NCBI GenBank assembly: GCA_023525915.1 | Contig: CP026657.1 | Coordinates: 1,860,001-1,924,000, forward strand | Reading direction: 5' to 3' | DNA length: 64,000 nucleotides | Source: Acetispira formosa (nom. nud.) | GTDB lineage: Bacteria > Desulfobacterota > Desulfarculia > Adiutricales > Adiutricaceae | Part shown: in pieces, positions 16,560 through 25,292 of the stretch | How positions within the stretch are numbered: the stretch's first letter is position 1 | Layout: each line of letters starts with the position of its first letter | Program-made: the position numbers and the translations under genes | Notes under the pieces: generated by a model | Databases searched by the model: none | Seen by the model: the letters and a program-made list of their open reading frames with translations, nothing else | What the model was told of the DNA's origin: nothing

Positions 16560-16955
16560 ATGGCTCAAAGCACTCCCTGGCATGGCAAAAAAGTCCTGGT
16601 GGTCGATGACTATCTGGCGGTGCGCAAAACCATCAAGGAGCTGGTTCAGACTCTGGGTATGGTCCCCACCGAAGCCGAAAACGGCCTGAAAGCCCAGGAA
16701 CTCCTGAAGGAAAATAAGTTTGACTTGGTCATCACCGACCTGGTCATGCCGGAAATGGACGGCTTCGAACTGACCGAGGCCATTAAAAATGATCCGGTCC
16801 TGAGGCCGACACCGGTGGTCATCATCTCCACCCACGCCGATTCCAAATATATTTTCCGCGCCCTGAGACTGGGGGCGGATGATTATCTCACCAAGCCGCC
16901 CACGGCTGAAATGATCAACTCCGTACTTACGAGGATTTTTGACCATGACTGGTAA
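16560..16955 (+). CDS. CheY-like single-domain response regulator
   Basis: 131 aa, one receiver domain and no output domain. Acidic pair D16/D17 (VLVVDDY), phosphoacceptor D60 (VITDLVMPEMDGFEL), switch Ser/Thr in VIISTHAD, and K112 (DYLTKPP). Phosphorylated by a CheA-type kinase, probably the one encoded just downstream, whose ATG (16945) lies 11 bp inside this gene. The ribosome binding site GGCGGAGAAGAA precedes the ATG. As a CheY it may act on flagellar or pilus motors; the Frz/Wsp type of output is equally possible because no motor gene is near. Confidence 0.93.
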   Translation: MAQSTPWHGKKVLVVDDYLAVRKTIKELVQTLGMVPTEAENGLKAQELLKENKFDLVITDLVMPEMDGFELTEAIKNDPVLRPTPVVIISTHADSKYIFRALRLGADDYLTKPPTAEMINSVLTRIFDHDW

Positions 16956-19128
16956 TGAAGAAGCCCAAGCTCCGCAGGTTCCGGCCGAAGTAAAAGATGG
17001 CGGGGGAGGCGCTCCGCCGGAAATAGACCGCATGGCTGTGAAAATTTCCCATCTGGACCGCCTTCTGGGTCTGACCGGTGAAATTATCATCACGGCCTCC
17101 AATATTTCCATCCTTCAGCGCCACCTGTCCACTTCCTCCGCCGGTATTGATAAGAACTCCATGGAGATGGTCAAAAACGCGGCCCTCACCGCCAACCGCA
17201 TCTCCTCCGACCTTCATCATCTGGTCATGGATATCCGCATGGTGCCCATTAAGGACACCTTTCTGCGTTTTCGCCGTCTGGTGCGCGATATCGCCAAAAA
17301 GAAGGGCCGCCAGGTCAATTTCGAAATCGTCGGCGAAGATACCCTGGTGGACAAAACCGTGGCCGAAAAGCTCTATGAGCCCCTGGCCCACCAGATTCGC
17401 AACGCCATTGACCACGGCCTGGAAGATCCGCTCGACCGCAAACACAGCGGCAAGGATCCCACCGGCCTGTTGGTGCTGACGGCCTATAAGAAGGAAGGGT
17501 TCACCTATGTTTCCGTCAGCGATGACGGGCGGGGCCTGAACGAGACCAGAATCCGTCAGGTGGCGGTGGAAAAGGGTTTCCTTTCCCCGGCCGCCGCTTC
17601 GGCCATTTCCCAGTCTGAATGCTGGAACCTGATCATGCAGCCCGGCTTTTCCACCAATTCGGAAGCCACAGAAATTTCCGGCCGCGGCGTGGGCATGGAT
17701 GTAGTCAAAAACACCGTGGAAACTCTGGGCGGTGAGGTGATCATCGAAACGGCCCTCGGCCGGGGAACGGTTTTTACCTATAAAATCCCCCAGCTTTCGG
17801 CCGTCAATATTACCGACGCCCTGGTTATCCGCACCGGCGAAACCTTTTGCGCCGTGCCGATCGGGAATGTGGTGGCCACTCAGGCCATTGACCCCAAAGA
17901 GGTCATTACCACGATGGAGAGCACTGAAAGCATTCAGTATCTCGGCTCCATCATTCCGCTGCACGATTTGCGCGGCCTGTTGAGCGGCGCGCCTCTGACC
18001 GAAGTGCAGGACACCCTGCCCGTCATTATCATTGATGCCAAAAACGGCCGGATCGCTCTTAAGGTTTCACAGTTTGTCCAGCCCCAGAAGCTGGTTCTGA
18101 TTCCGCTGCCGGAGATTTTTAATGTCCGGGGCGTTTCCGGCACCACTATTCTGGGCGGCAACCAACTGGGCATGGTGCTCGATCCCTTTGAGCTCATAGC
18201 TCTGGCCACCGGCCGCACCCTGGAGGGCGGCGATGAACACAGCGCTTTCGGGGGGGCTTCCCTTGATAGTGATTTCGAAATGGCCCCCACGGAACATGGT
18301 CAGGTGGAGGCCCCGGTGGAAGTGGAAACAGTTGCTGAAATCCCTGATGACGGCGCGGCTGATTCTTCACGTTCCCTGGATCTGGACGAATCGGTGGCTG
18401 AAGAGTTCTTCATTGAAATTCAGAACATTCTCAATGAGCTGAACGAAGACATCTTCCAGTTGGAAAAAGACCCTGAAAACATTCGCCGGGTTAATACGAT
18501 TTTCCGCCATTTCCATTCCATCAAGGGCAACTTCATCATGACCGGCTTCACCAACGTGGGCGGCTTTGTCCATGAAGTTGAAACTGTGCTTGACCGAATC
18601 CGCGATAAGGAACTGAGCGTCGATCAGGACATTATCGACCTCTTGCTGGATTCGGTGAAGAACCTGGAAATGGGCCTTTCCCAAATCCGGGCGGGCCGCG
18701 GCTATGAAGTGACCGACGCCGAGTTGATTGCCAACGTGGCCAAATATCGCCGCCAGGAAACCAAGGAAGAATCGACGGATGAAGACGCCGACAGCGGCAC
18801 TTTCCACCTCTCGCCCCTGGCCAATATCCTCTATTACGCCAAGCTGACTTCGCAAGGGGTGGGCGTGTTCCAATCCTTCATCAAAATCGGCAAATCCTTC
18901 CAGGACCCTTCCCTGGTGGTTTATCTGATTTTGAAGCGACTGGCTCAGGTGGGTGATTTGATGGATACAGTGCCGCCGCTGGATAAAGTCGAGCGCGGAC
19001 TGGGCACCGACAAGCTGAAAATAATGTTCTCCTCAACCTATTCGCTGGACGAAATTAATCGTTTCTTCGAAAAACAACTGGTCAAGTATTATAACGTGAC
19101 CGAGTTTGAAAACATGCGTATGGAGTAA
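16945..19128 (+). CDS. CheA-family histidine kinase with the phosphotransfer domain moved to the C terminus
   Basis: 727 aa. Domain order: short N terminus, dimerisation P3 at about residues 30-100 (LDRLLGLTGEIIITASN... MVPIKDTFLRFRRLVRDIAKK), HATPase P4 with N-box HQIRNAIDHGLEDP, G1 DDGRGLNETRI near 193 and G2 GRGVGMDVVKNT near 246, CheW-like P5 (AVNITDALVIRTGETFCAVP...), an acidic linker, then an HPt domain with FRHFHSIKGNF, phospho-His H524, and a tail (GLGTDKLKIMFSSTYSLDEINRFFEKQL) like a P2/adaptor fold. Usual CheA is P1-P2-P3-P4-P5. Coupled to cheY by an 11-bp overlap and followed 2 bp later by a two-receiver gene. I chose ATG 16945; TTG 16939 is possible. Confidence 0.92.
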   Translation: MTGNEEAQAPQVPAEVKDGGGGAPPEIDRMAVKISHLDRLLGLTGEIIITASNISILQRHLSTSSAGIDKNSMEMVKNAALTANRISSDLHHLVMDIRMVPIKDTFLRFRRLVRDIAKKKGRQVNFEIVGEDTLVDKTVAEKLYEPLAHQIRNAIDHGLEDPLDRKHSGKDPTGLLVLTAYKKEGFTYVSVSDDGRGLNETRIRQVAVEKGFLSPAAASAISQSECWNLIMQPGFSTNSEATEISGRGVGMDVVKNTVETLGGEVIIETALGRGTVFTYKIPQLSAVNITDALVIRTGETFCAVPIGNVVATQAIDPKEVITTMESTESIQYLGSIIPLHDLRGLLSGAPLTEVQDTLPVIIIDAKNGRIALKVSQFVQPQKLVLIPLPEIFNVRGVSGTTILGGNQLGMVLDPFELIALATGRTLEGGDEHSAFGGASLDSDFEMAPTEHGQVEAPVEVETVAEIPDDGAADSSRSLDLDESVAEEFFIEIQNILNELNEDIFQLEKDPENIRRVNTIFRHFHSIKGNFIMTGFTNVGGFVHEVETVLDRIRDKELSVDQDIIDLLLDSVKNLEMGLSQIRAGRGYEVTDAELIANVAKYRRQETKEESTDEDADSGTFHLSPLANILYYAKLTSQGVGVFQSFIKIGKSFQDPSLVVYLILKRLAQVGDLMDTVPPLDKVERGLGTDKLKIMFSSTYSLDEINRFFEKQLVKYYNVTEFENMRME

Positions 19129-19130
19129 TA

Positions 19131-20039
19131 ATGGCCCGGGTAATAGTTAGTCTGATTGACGAACAAATCCGCGATATAGTTACCAAGGCTTTGGCTGAGA
19201 CCAAGCATGAAGTGATCACTATTGAGCCGCTCGATCCGGCCGAGGGCTTTTCAGCCGTGGCCGACAAGATTATGGCCCAGGAAGCTGAAGTCATCATTCT
19301 GGATTATTGGAGTGATGACGCGGCCAGCGTCAAGCTCATGCAGGCGGTGATTGATCTGGTTCAGCGGCCGGAATTTATTTTCATCGAAGGTGTGGGAGAA
19401 GATACTGAGCGTGAGCAGGTTCTCATGGCCATCAATGAGGGAGCCCGCGCTTTTCTGCCCAACGACTTCAAGCCCAACGCCCTGGTCAGCTATGTGGAAA
19501 GGGCCATTTCCGGCCCCGGTCGGCTGCGCCCCAAGGGCGCCAGCCCGCAGGAAAATGGAGCCGCCATTGCCCACCTTGAAGAAACGCTGGGTGATATGCG
19601 GATCAAAACCTCCTCATTTCAGAAGCTGGTAACCTACCTTCTGAGCACAACGGTCAGCGCCCAGAACCGCAAGGTTCTGGTGGTTTCAGATTCGCCTTAT
19701 CAATTGGAGCTTCTGAAAAAATTCCTGGAAGAGCATAACTTTGTGACTCTCACCGCTTCAAACCCCGCCGATGGCTTGGCCATTGCCATGAAAGAGCGTC
19801 CGCGCATAGTGGTCAGTGATTTGGAGCTTGAAGGGCAGACTGGTCTCGAATTCTGCCAGACCTTGAAATTCACCAATAAGCTGATTCCCTGCTACTTTAT
19901 CATCTGCACGGCCAATCAGGATAAGGTATCAAAGGTAATGGCTCCCGGCAACGGCGTAGACGACTGCATCATCAAGCCCTCCGGCCAGAGCGACCAGATA
20001 AATTTTATCTCCAGAGTAGCCTTGGGCCTTTTGCTGTAA
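19131..20039 (+). CDS. Two-receiver regulatory protein (pseudo-receiver plus receiver)
   Basis: 302 aa. N-terminal residues about 1-120 have a receiver-like fold (VIVSLIDEQIRDIVTKAL... AEVIILDYWSDD... AINEGARAFLPNDF) in which the early acidic pair is degenerate and the switch Lys is not obvious. Residues about 178-300 form a second receiver: VLVVSDSPYQLELLKKFL, likely phosphoacceptor D230 in VVSDLELEGQTG, and K282 in IIKPSG. There is no DNA-binding output. Two base pairs after the CheA-like gene and in the same frame of expression, so the likely input is that kinase. May serve as a phosphate sink or scaffold. Confidence 0.8.
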   Translation: MARVIVSLIDEQIRDIVTKALAETKHEVITIEPLDPAEGFSAVADKIMAQEAEVIILDYWSDDAASVKLMQAVIDLVQRPEFIFIEGVGEDTEREQVLMAINEGARAFLPNDFKPNALVSYVERAISGPGRLRPKGASPQENGAAIAHLEETLGDMRIKTSSFQKLVTYLLSTTVSAQNRKVLVVSDSPYQLELLKKFLEEHNFVTLTASNPADGLAIAMKERPRIVVSDLELEGQTGLEFCQTLKFTNKLIPCYFIICTANQDKVSKVMAPGNGVDDCIIKPSGQSDQINFISRVALGLLL

Positions 20040-20057
20040 GGAGAAGAGGCTATTATT

Positions 20058-20231
20058 AGAGGGGGGCTTTTGCCCCTCCACCCCACAAGGGGGCAAGGCC
20101 CCCTTGACCCCCACCGCAATTCCTAAGAAGGAATTGCGGTATGTTAGTTGGGGGCGCTATAACTTTTATTGTTGGCGTGCTATCAAATATGGTGCCAGTT
20201 CAGAGGAGAACTACCGCTACCTCAGAACTGG
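20058..20231 (+). repeat. Repeat family G (copy 1)
   Basis: A chain of hairpins: GAGGGGGGCTTTTGCCCCTC; the stem ACCGCAATTCC / GGAATTGCGGT with loop TAAGAA (20113-20140); and the motif CCAGTTCAGAGG...CCTCAGAACTGG (20195-20231). Copy 2 at 25293-25460 has the identical TAAGAA loop and terminal motif but a changed stem (GCGCC/GGCGC instead of ACCGC/GCGGT). Confidence 0.85.
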
Positions 20232-20280
20232 TCATTAAGAAAAATAACTGACTTCAGTGGCGGGTGCAACGCAATAGCCA

Positions 20281-20371
20281 CGGGGACCACACTCTTAATA
20301 CGATGATGGCCGCCGTAATTAACTATTACGGGAAACCGCCACCTAGACGTGGGGTCCGGGCCCCGCCCGGC
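20281..20371 (+). repeat. Repeat family B, right arm only
   Basis: CTTAATACGATGATGGCC, TAATTAACTATTACGGGAAA, then GACGTGGGGTCCGGGCC and CCGCCCGG. The arm ends 10 bp before the next start codon, and GGGGAGG directly behind it is that gene's ribosome binding site. Confidence 0.85.
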
Positions 20372-20381
20372 GGGGAGGATT

Positions 20382-20927
20382 ATGGGGAAGAAAGATGCTG
20401 GCGATAAAATTTGGCGCGGAACCGCACTGGTAATTCTTTGCGGTTTGGTTTATTATTTTAGTTATGATCACGGACGCGACGCCATTAATAAGGACCTCGC
20501 CTCTTTGAGGCAGGAGGCAGCCCAGGAACTGGAAGTTCAGCGCCGCGAAATTATGCGTCTCCGTTCCGCTCTGGCTGAATGCGCTCAGGAAAAAATGACC
20601 GCTTCGGCTGCCGCCGCTCCCGTGTCGTCTCCGGTTGAGACTACTCCGCCGCCGCCCGTGGAGAGGCTGGTGCTTCGCTCCGGCCAGAGTAAGATCATTT
20701 TTGACGGAGAACTGGTGGTGACCCTGCTTCAGGTGGCCGGGACAGAGAACAGAGCCTTGATTCAATTGAATTTTCTGGAAGAGGAAAGGCTGGTCACCGA
20801 AAATATAGGCTCCGGCGGCAGTATGAAATTTACTTTGGATAATCGGAACTGGGCTCTGGTGGCCAGCTCCATGTCGATTTCGTCCGCTACTCTTAACTTG
20901 GTGGAATTAAAGAAAAATAATGAATAA
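20382..20927 (+). CDS. Membrane-anchored protein of unknown function
   Basis: 181 aa from ATG 20382. One N-terminal membrane segment (WRGTALVILCGLVYYFSY, residues about 10-27), a coiled coil (DLASLRQEAAQELEVQRREIMRLRSALAEC), an Ala/Pro linker, and a C-terminal beta-rich domain (LVLRSGQSKIIFDGELVVTLLQV... GSGGSMKFTLDNRNWALVASSMSISSATLNLVEL). The last domain may bind or assemble in the periplasm; no family recognised. Its reading frame overlaps the MaoC gene by 8 bp (ATGAATAA), so the two are coupled. The ribosome binding site abuts a family-B repeat. Confidence 0.75.
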   Translation: MGKKDAGDKIWRGTALVILCGLVYYFSYDHGRDAINKDLASLRQEAAQELEVQRREIMRLRSALAECAQEKMTASAAAAPVSSPVETTPPPPVERLVLRSGQSKIIFDGELVVTLLQVAGTENRALIQLNFLEEERLVTENIGSGGSMKFTLDNRNWALVASSMSISSATLNLVELKKNNE

Positions 20928-21336
20928 AACCTACTCTTATGATGAATTGAATGTTGGCGCGGAAGAGTCGCTGTCTTTGGAAATAACCGATGCGGTGGTG
21001 CGTCAGTATGCCGATCTGATAGGCGACACCAATCCCGTTCATCTCGATGATGAATACGCGGCCAAATCTTTTTTCAAAAAACGCATTGCCCACGGCATGC
21101 TGGCCGGCGGCCTCATCAGCGCCATACTCGGCACCCGCATGCCAGGGCCGGGCTCCATCTACCTGAGCCAGAATTTCGAATTCAAACGCCCGGTTAATAT
21201 CGGTGAGACCATCACCGCCAAAGTAAAAGTCATGGAAAAGCATGACCGTCACAAAAAAGTTGAATTCCGCACCTGGGTGGAAAACCCGGCCGGGCAAGTG
21301 GTGCTGGACGGCACAGCCGTAGTGCTGGTGCGCTGA
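20920..21336 (+). CDS. MaoC-like (R)-specific enoyl-CoA hydratase
   Basis: 138 aa hot-dog fold. The hydratase-2 motif is complete: ADLIGDTNPVHLDDEYAAKSFFKKRIAHGMLAGGLISA, with catalytic Asp in DTNPVH and His in AHGM. PhaJ-type enzymes hydrate trans-2-enoyl-CoA to (R)-3-hydroxyacyl-CoA; family members also act in acyl-CoA or phosphate butyryl-transferase-linked pathways, so the physiological substrate is open. Start overlaps the upstream membrane protein. No fatty acid or polyhydroxyalkanoate genes are next to it. Confidence 0.9.
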   Translation: MNKTYSYDELNVGAEESLSLEITDAVVRQYADLIGDTNPVHLDDEYAAKSFFKKRIAHGMLAGGLISAILGTRMPGPGSIYLSQNFEFKRPVNIGETITAKVKVMEKHDRHKKVEFRTWVENPAGQVVLDGTAVVLVR

Positions 21337-21359
21337 GAAGCTGGGACCGCTATTATTAC

Positions 21360-21492
21360 AAACATGTCGCCTAAAGTGGGGGTCGACCGATAGGGAGACG
21401 GAGCGTCAGCGACTGGTTTTAAGGCCAACAGCCACAGTCGCCGGGCAAAAATCACATTTTTTGCCCGGCTGTGGGCCGCCGGTTAGGGGAAA
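21360..21492. repeat. Repeat family C (divergent copy)
   Basis: Has GGGTCGACC and the core GGAGACGGAGCGTCAGCGACTGG. The internal hairpin reads GCCGGGCAAAAA / TTTTTTGCCCGGC instead of the usual form around GCAAAAACCACGCTTTTTGC, again changed on both sides. Ends at about the ribosome binding site of the next gene. Confidence 0.75.
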
Positions 21493-21495
21493 ATA

Positions 21496-22299
21496 GTGAA
21501 AATTCAAATAAAGCAAAAACCGGTTATTGGCATAACTGCCTCAAATCTCCCGACCGCGGATTGGGACAACAGCCGCTTTCAACTGGATCGCGATGGAGTT
21601 CTGCGTCTTTATAGTGAAGCGGTGGCCGAGTTCGGCGGCCTGCCGCTAATCCTGCCGATGGTTCGTTTTCCTCTGGAATTGGATGAAGACGACTCTTTGG
21701 GGCCGGTGACTTGCGGCCCTGGCACCCTGCGTGAAAACGCGGGTGTATATATGGATTATCTGGATGGACTGATACTGTCCGGCGGCGGTGACGTCGCTCC
21801 GCCGCCGACGGCTTCAGAGCCCGGTAAATACCAGTTGGTGGATAAATCACGCGATATCTGGGAATCATCTCTTTTGGCCGCCGCTCTGGAAAAGGATAAA
21901 CCTGTTTTGGGTATTTGCCGGGGTGTGCAGCTTATGAATGTGGCCCTTGGCGGCACCCTTTGGGCCGACCTCCCCACCGAACGGCCGGGCGCGGTGGATC
22001 ATGCGCAGAAAACCCCCCGCATCCGCCCCAGCCACCCGGTTAAAGCCATTGCGGGCAGTCGGCTGGCGAAAATATGGGGGGAAAATGAGATTATGGTCAA
22101 TAGCGGCCACCATCAAGGAATCAGGGATGTGGCGGCTCCCCTGGCTGTGGCCGCCCAGTCACCCGATGGCCTGATTGAAGCTCTGGAGCACACTTCGGCC
22201 CGTTTCGTCATCGGCGTTCAGTGGCATCCCGAAGGGCAGACCTCCGCGCCTCATGTCCGCAGCCTGTTTGAAGCTTTTATCAATGCGGCGGTGGGATGA
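21496..22299 (+). CDS. Class-I glutamine amidotransferase-like hydrolase (peptidase C26, PuuD-like)
   Basis: 267 aa, GTG start with AGGGGA upstream. The catalytic triad is visible: nucleophile Cys in LGICRGVQLMNVALGG, and His/Glu in VIGVQWHPEGQ; HHQGIRDVA and GLILSGGGDV are further C26 features. PuuD-type enzymes cleave gamma-glutamyl-GABA; other members act on folate polyglutamates or related amides. No putrescine genes are near, so the substrate is unknown. The stop overlaps the next start (ATGATG at 22296), suggesting coupling to the glycosyltransferase. Confidence 0.85.
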   Translation: MKIQIKQKPVIGITASNLPTADWDNSRFQLDRDGVLRLYSEAVAEFGGLPLILPMVRFPLELDEDDSLGPVTCGPGTLRENAGVYMDYLDGLILSGGGDVAPPPTASEPGKYQLVDKSRDIWESSLLAAALEKDKPVLGICRGVQLMNVALGGTLWADLPTERPGAVDHAQKTPRIRPSHPVKAIAGSRLAKIWGENEIMVNSGHHQGIRDVAAPLAVAAQSPDGLIEALEHTSARFVIGVQWHPEGQTSAPHVRSLFEAFINAAVG

Positions 22300-23402
22300 T
22301 GAGTAAATCTTCAGCCATACCGGCCGGGCCTTTTATCGGATTTCAACTGAAGCATATTGGCGATTTCCTGATGACTCTGCCGGCTCTGGGGCTGATAAAG
22401 AAGAACCTGCCTGATGAGAAGCTGACTTTGGTGGTTTCCCCCAAAGTGGCTGAACTGGCCGCGCTCCACCCCTGGGTGGATGAGGTGATCGTTCTTGACC
22501 GCCAGGCCGGATTCAAGCATTTTTGGCAGATTGCCAAAATTCTTCGCAAAAAACGTTTTGAGACGGCTTTCGTTTTTGATGGCCAGACCCGCTCCATCAT
22601 CACTGCGCGCACGGCCGGCGTCAAAAATCGGATTGGTTCTTCCGGGCTTTATCCTCTGGGACGCTCCGCCCCTCTCTACACCCGGAATGTCGCTATTGAA
22701 AGTGAGTCTTCGCGCCTGGATTCTCAGGCCATGCGCGGCCAGAAGATGGTGGCCGGAGCCCTTGGCCTGACCCCGGACCCAGGGCTTCGCCCGCCCATGC
22801 CCGCCCTGGATTCCAGCAGCATCCGCCCCATAGCCCCGCTTTTGGGTGAACTTGAAGGGACCGGCCCGCGCATCGGCCTGACCCTTCATGGTATGCAGTA
22901 TGAAAAATCGTGGCCCCTGGCCAATTTCGCGGAGCTGTGCCGCAAGTTGTGGGAGGCTTTCAACGCCCGCCTTTTTGTTACCGGCGGTCCGGGCGAAAGA
23001 CCTCTGGCGGATTCCCTTGCTAAGGAGGCCGGGGTGCCGGTGGCCAATTTCTGCGGCCGCACCAGCCTGCCCCATGTGGTGTCGCTGGCCATGGTCAGTG
23101 ACCTTTTCATCACTATCGACACCGGCACTTCCCATCTGGTGGCCTTGACTGAAACGCCGCTGCTCAGTATCTTTATCTGGACCAGCCCGGCCCTGTGGCC
23201 GCCGCAGTCTCCGCGTGCCCACCTGATGTGCTATGAATGGGCACTGGAGCGCTTTGAATTGAAGCCTTCAGACGGACCCTGGCAGGTGGCTCCGGTCATA
23301 ACGCCGGAAATGGTCTTTCTGAGGGCGGCCGATATTTTAACTAACGGACAATATAAGCCTGAAGTTGATGATTCCATGACCATGACCGGGCTGGCCGGTT
23401 GA
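22296..23402 (+). CDS. Glycosyltransferase family 9 (heptosyltransferase-like)
   Basis: 368 aa. GT9 features: GPFIGFQLKHIGDFLMTLPALGLIKKNLPDEKLTLVV at the N terminus (the R-x-G-D-x-x-x-x-P motif), GIGLTLHG-type sugar-nucleotide region, WPLANFAELCRKL, and the C-terminal signature DLFITIDTGTSHLVALTETPLLSIFI. Members transfer heptose from ADP-heptose to lipid A core in the cytoplasm. Position in the core oligosaccharide cannot be told. Overlaps the C26 hydrolase; obgE follows 60 bp later. Confidence 0.85.
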   Translation: MMSKSSAIPAGPFIGFQLKHIGDFLMTLPALGLIKKNLPDEKLTLVVSPKVAELAALHPWVDEVIVLDRQAGFKHFWQIAKILRKKRFETAFVFDGQTRSIITARTAGVKNRIGSSGLYPLGRSAPLYTRNVAIESESSRLDSQAMRGQKMVAGALGLTPDPGLRPPMPALDSSSIRPIAPLLGELEGTGPRIGLTLHGMQYEKSWPLANFAELCRKLWEAFNARLFVTGGPGERPLADSLAKEAGVPVANFCGRTSLPHVVSLAMVSDLFITIDTGTSHLVALTETPLLSIFIWTSPALWPPQSPRAHLMCYEWALERFELKPSDGPWQVAPVITPEMVFLRAADILTNGQYKPEVDDSMTMTGLAG

Positions 23403-23461
23403 CGCCATTTCGGCACAAAATTCTGATAGATCTAAAATCTGGTTGAAATAAAAGAGTTTTT

Positions 23462-24496
23462 ATGAAATTTGTAGATCAGGCGAAAATTTATATAAGTTCA
23501 GGACACGGCGGCGCCGGATGCGTCAGTTTCCGCCGGGAGAAATATATTCCCAAAGGCGGCCCGGACGGCGGCGACGGCGGCCGCGGCGGCGACGTCATTA
23601 TTGAGGCCCTCAGCCAGAAGGAGACCCTTCTGCGCTTTCACCTGAATCAGCATTTCAAGGCTGGAAACGGCCGTCCCGGCATGGGCCGCCGCCGCAGCGG
23701 CGAATCCGGCCCGGACGTTCGCCTGGCCGTTCCGCCGGGCACTGTAATATTTGATGCCGACACCGGTGAACAGTTGGCCGACCTGGCCGAGCCGGGTTCC
23801 GTTTACATCGCGGCCAAAGGCGGACGCGGCGGCTTGGGCAACAGTAACTTCGCCTCCGGCGGCAATCGCACTCCGCGATATGCCCAGCCCGGTGAAGAGG
23901 GCGCGAGTCTGCGTTTGCGGCTGGAATTGCGCCTTCTGGCCGATGCCGGTCTGGTTGGCTATCCCAATGTCGGAAAGTCCACCTTGATCTCAAAGCTTTC
24001 AGCCGCCAAACCAAAAATCGCCGATTACCCTTTCACCACCTTGGTCCCGAATCTTGGAGTAGTGGCTGTGGAAGGTGAGAGAGCCTACGACGGGCATTCT
24101 TTTGTCCTGGCCGACCTCCCCGGGCTGATAGACGGCGCGGCCAAAGGTGCGGGACTTGGGCACCAGTTTCTAAAGCATCTTTCACGCTGCGCGGTTCTGG
24201 TGCATGTGCTGGACCCCTTGCGTCTTGACCTTGAAGATCCAACCAGGGATTTGGAAAAAATAAAAAAGGAGCTCAAGGCCTTTGATAAGGAATTGGCCAA
24301 AAAGCCCCAGTTGATTTCCATCAGCAAGATGGATCTGGCTGAAGGTGAAGAGGCTGTAAACGCCTTGAAAAAGGCCCGTCCGCGCACCAAATTTTACCCA
24401 TTTTCATCAGCCACAGGGCAGGGGTTGACGGAATTGAAATGGGCGATGTGGAATCAGATCAGTAAATTCAGGTGTGAACAAGACAATAATGCTTGA
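23462..24496 (+). CDS. obgE: GTPase Obg/CgtA
   Basis: 344 aa. Glycine-rich N-terminal OBG domain (MKFVDQAKIYISSGHGGAGCVSFRREKYIPKGGPDGGDGGRGG) to about residue 158, then the GTPase with G1 GYPNVGKSTL, G2 YPFTTLVPNLG, G3 DLPGLIDGA, G4 SKMD and G5 SSATGQG. Lacks the optional C-terminal OCT domain, as in many bacteria. Involved in late 50S assembly and stringent response. It is normally in an rplU-rpmA-obgE cluster; those genes are not in the window. Confidence 0.97.
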   Translation: MKFVDQAKIYISSGHGGAGCVSFRREKYIPKGGPDGGDGGRGGDVIIEALSQKETLLRFHLNQHFKAGNGRPGMGRRRSGESGPDVRLAVPPGTVIFDADTGEQLADLAEPGSVYIAAKGGRGGLGNSNFASGGNRTPRYAQPGEEGASLRLRLELRLLADAGLVGYPNVGKSTLISKLSAAKPKIADYPFTTLVPNLGVVAVEGERAYDGHSFVLADLPGLIDGAAKGAGLGHQFLKHLSRCAVLVHVLDPLRLDLEDPTRDLEKIKKELKAFDKELAKKPQLISISKMDLAEGEEAVNALKKARPRTKFYPFSSATGQGLTELKWAMWNQISKFRCEQDNNA

Positions 24497-24529
24497 TATC
24501 CGGCCCATAATGGGGGAACGCGGCTTCGG

Positions 24530-24700
24530 CGGAGTATCACAGCAGCTCCAAGTCCATGCTCTTCCATTGAGCGGTTGTCGAGCGTAGCGAGACTGAGCGC
24601 CAGCGACTGGTTTTTAAGATCAAAGCAGTTGCACGCGAAGCAAAGATCACACTTTTTAGCTTCAATACACAAGTTTATGGAAAGGCTGATTAGCCGGAAA
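24530..24700. repeat. Repeat family C (divergent copy between obgE and purH)
   Basis: Core GAGACTGAGCGCCAGCGACTGG at 24588-24610, then a degenerate internal hairpin (GCGAAGCAAAGATCACACTTTTTAGC). Terminal repeats are not well preserved. Confidence 0.65.
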
Positions 24701-24710
24701 TGGACAAACA

Positions 24711-25292
24711 ATGGCGAGGATTGAAAGGGCTTTGATCAGCGTGTCTGATAAAAGCGGATTGATGGACTTGGCTGAAACCGTCTCAGGTTTGGGTGCGGAA
24801 ATACTCTCCACCGGCGGCACGGCCAAAGCCCTCACCGAGGGTGGAATAAGGGTGCGGGAAGTGGCGGATTATACCGGTTCGCCGGAAATTCTGGATGGAC
24901 GCGTAAAAACCTTGCATCCCAAAATTCACGCCGGAATTCTCTATCGCCGTGACCTTAATGATCATATTTTGCAGATGAAGAGCCGTGGCTTTGGTCCGAT
25001 TGACCTGGTGGTAGTCAACCTCTATCCCTTTGAGGCCACCATTGCCAAAGAAGGCGTGTCGTTTGAGGAGGCCATTGAGAATATCGACATCGGCGGCCCC
25101 TGTCTCCTCAGGGCCTCAGCCAAGAATTTCGCTTCAGTCACCGTCATTTGCGACAGCGCCGACTACTCGAAGGTGATAGATGAGTTAAAAGCCAATGGCG
25201 AGACCACGCTGGAGACGCGCAAATATCTGGCCCAAAAAGTCTACCAGCGCACCAGCGAATATGACCGCGCCATAGCCGGCTATCTGAAATGA
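24711..25292 (+). CDS. purH: Stand-alone IMP cyclohydrolase (N-terminal domain of PurH)
   Basis: 193 aa covering only the MGS-like domain of Pur[91 protein letters not shown] and [15 protein letters not shown]. It closes the inosine ring from FAICAR. The formyltransferase domain (about 320 aa) is absent and no piece of it follows; repeat G begins at the base after the stop codon. Split IMP cyclohydrolase is known in some Desulfobacterota, so this may be natural, but truncation by the repeat cannot be ruled out. Confidence 0.9.
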   Translation: MARIERALISVSDKSGLMDLAETVSGLGAEILSTGGTAKALTEGGIRVREVADYTGSPEILDGRVKTLHPKIHAGILYRRDLNDHILQMKSRGFGPIDLVVVNLYPFEATIAKEGVSFEEAIENIDIGGPCLLRASAKNFASVTVICDSADYSKVIDELKANGETTLETRKYLAQKVYQRTSEYDRAIAGYLK

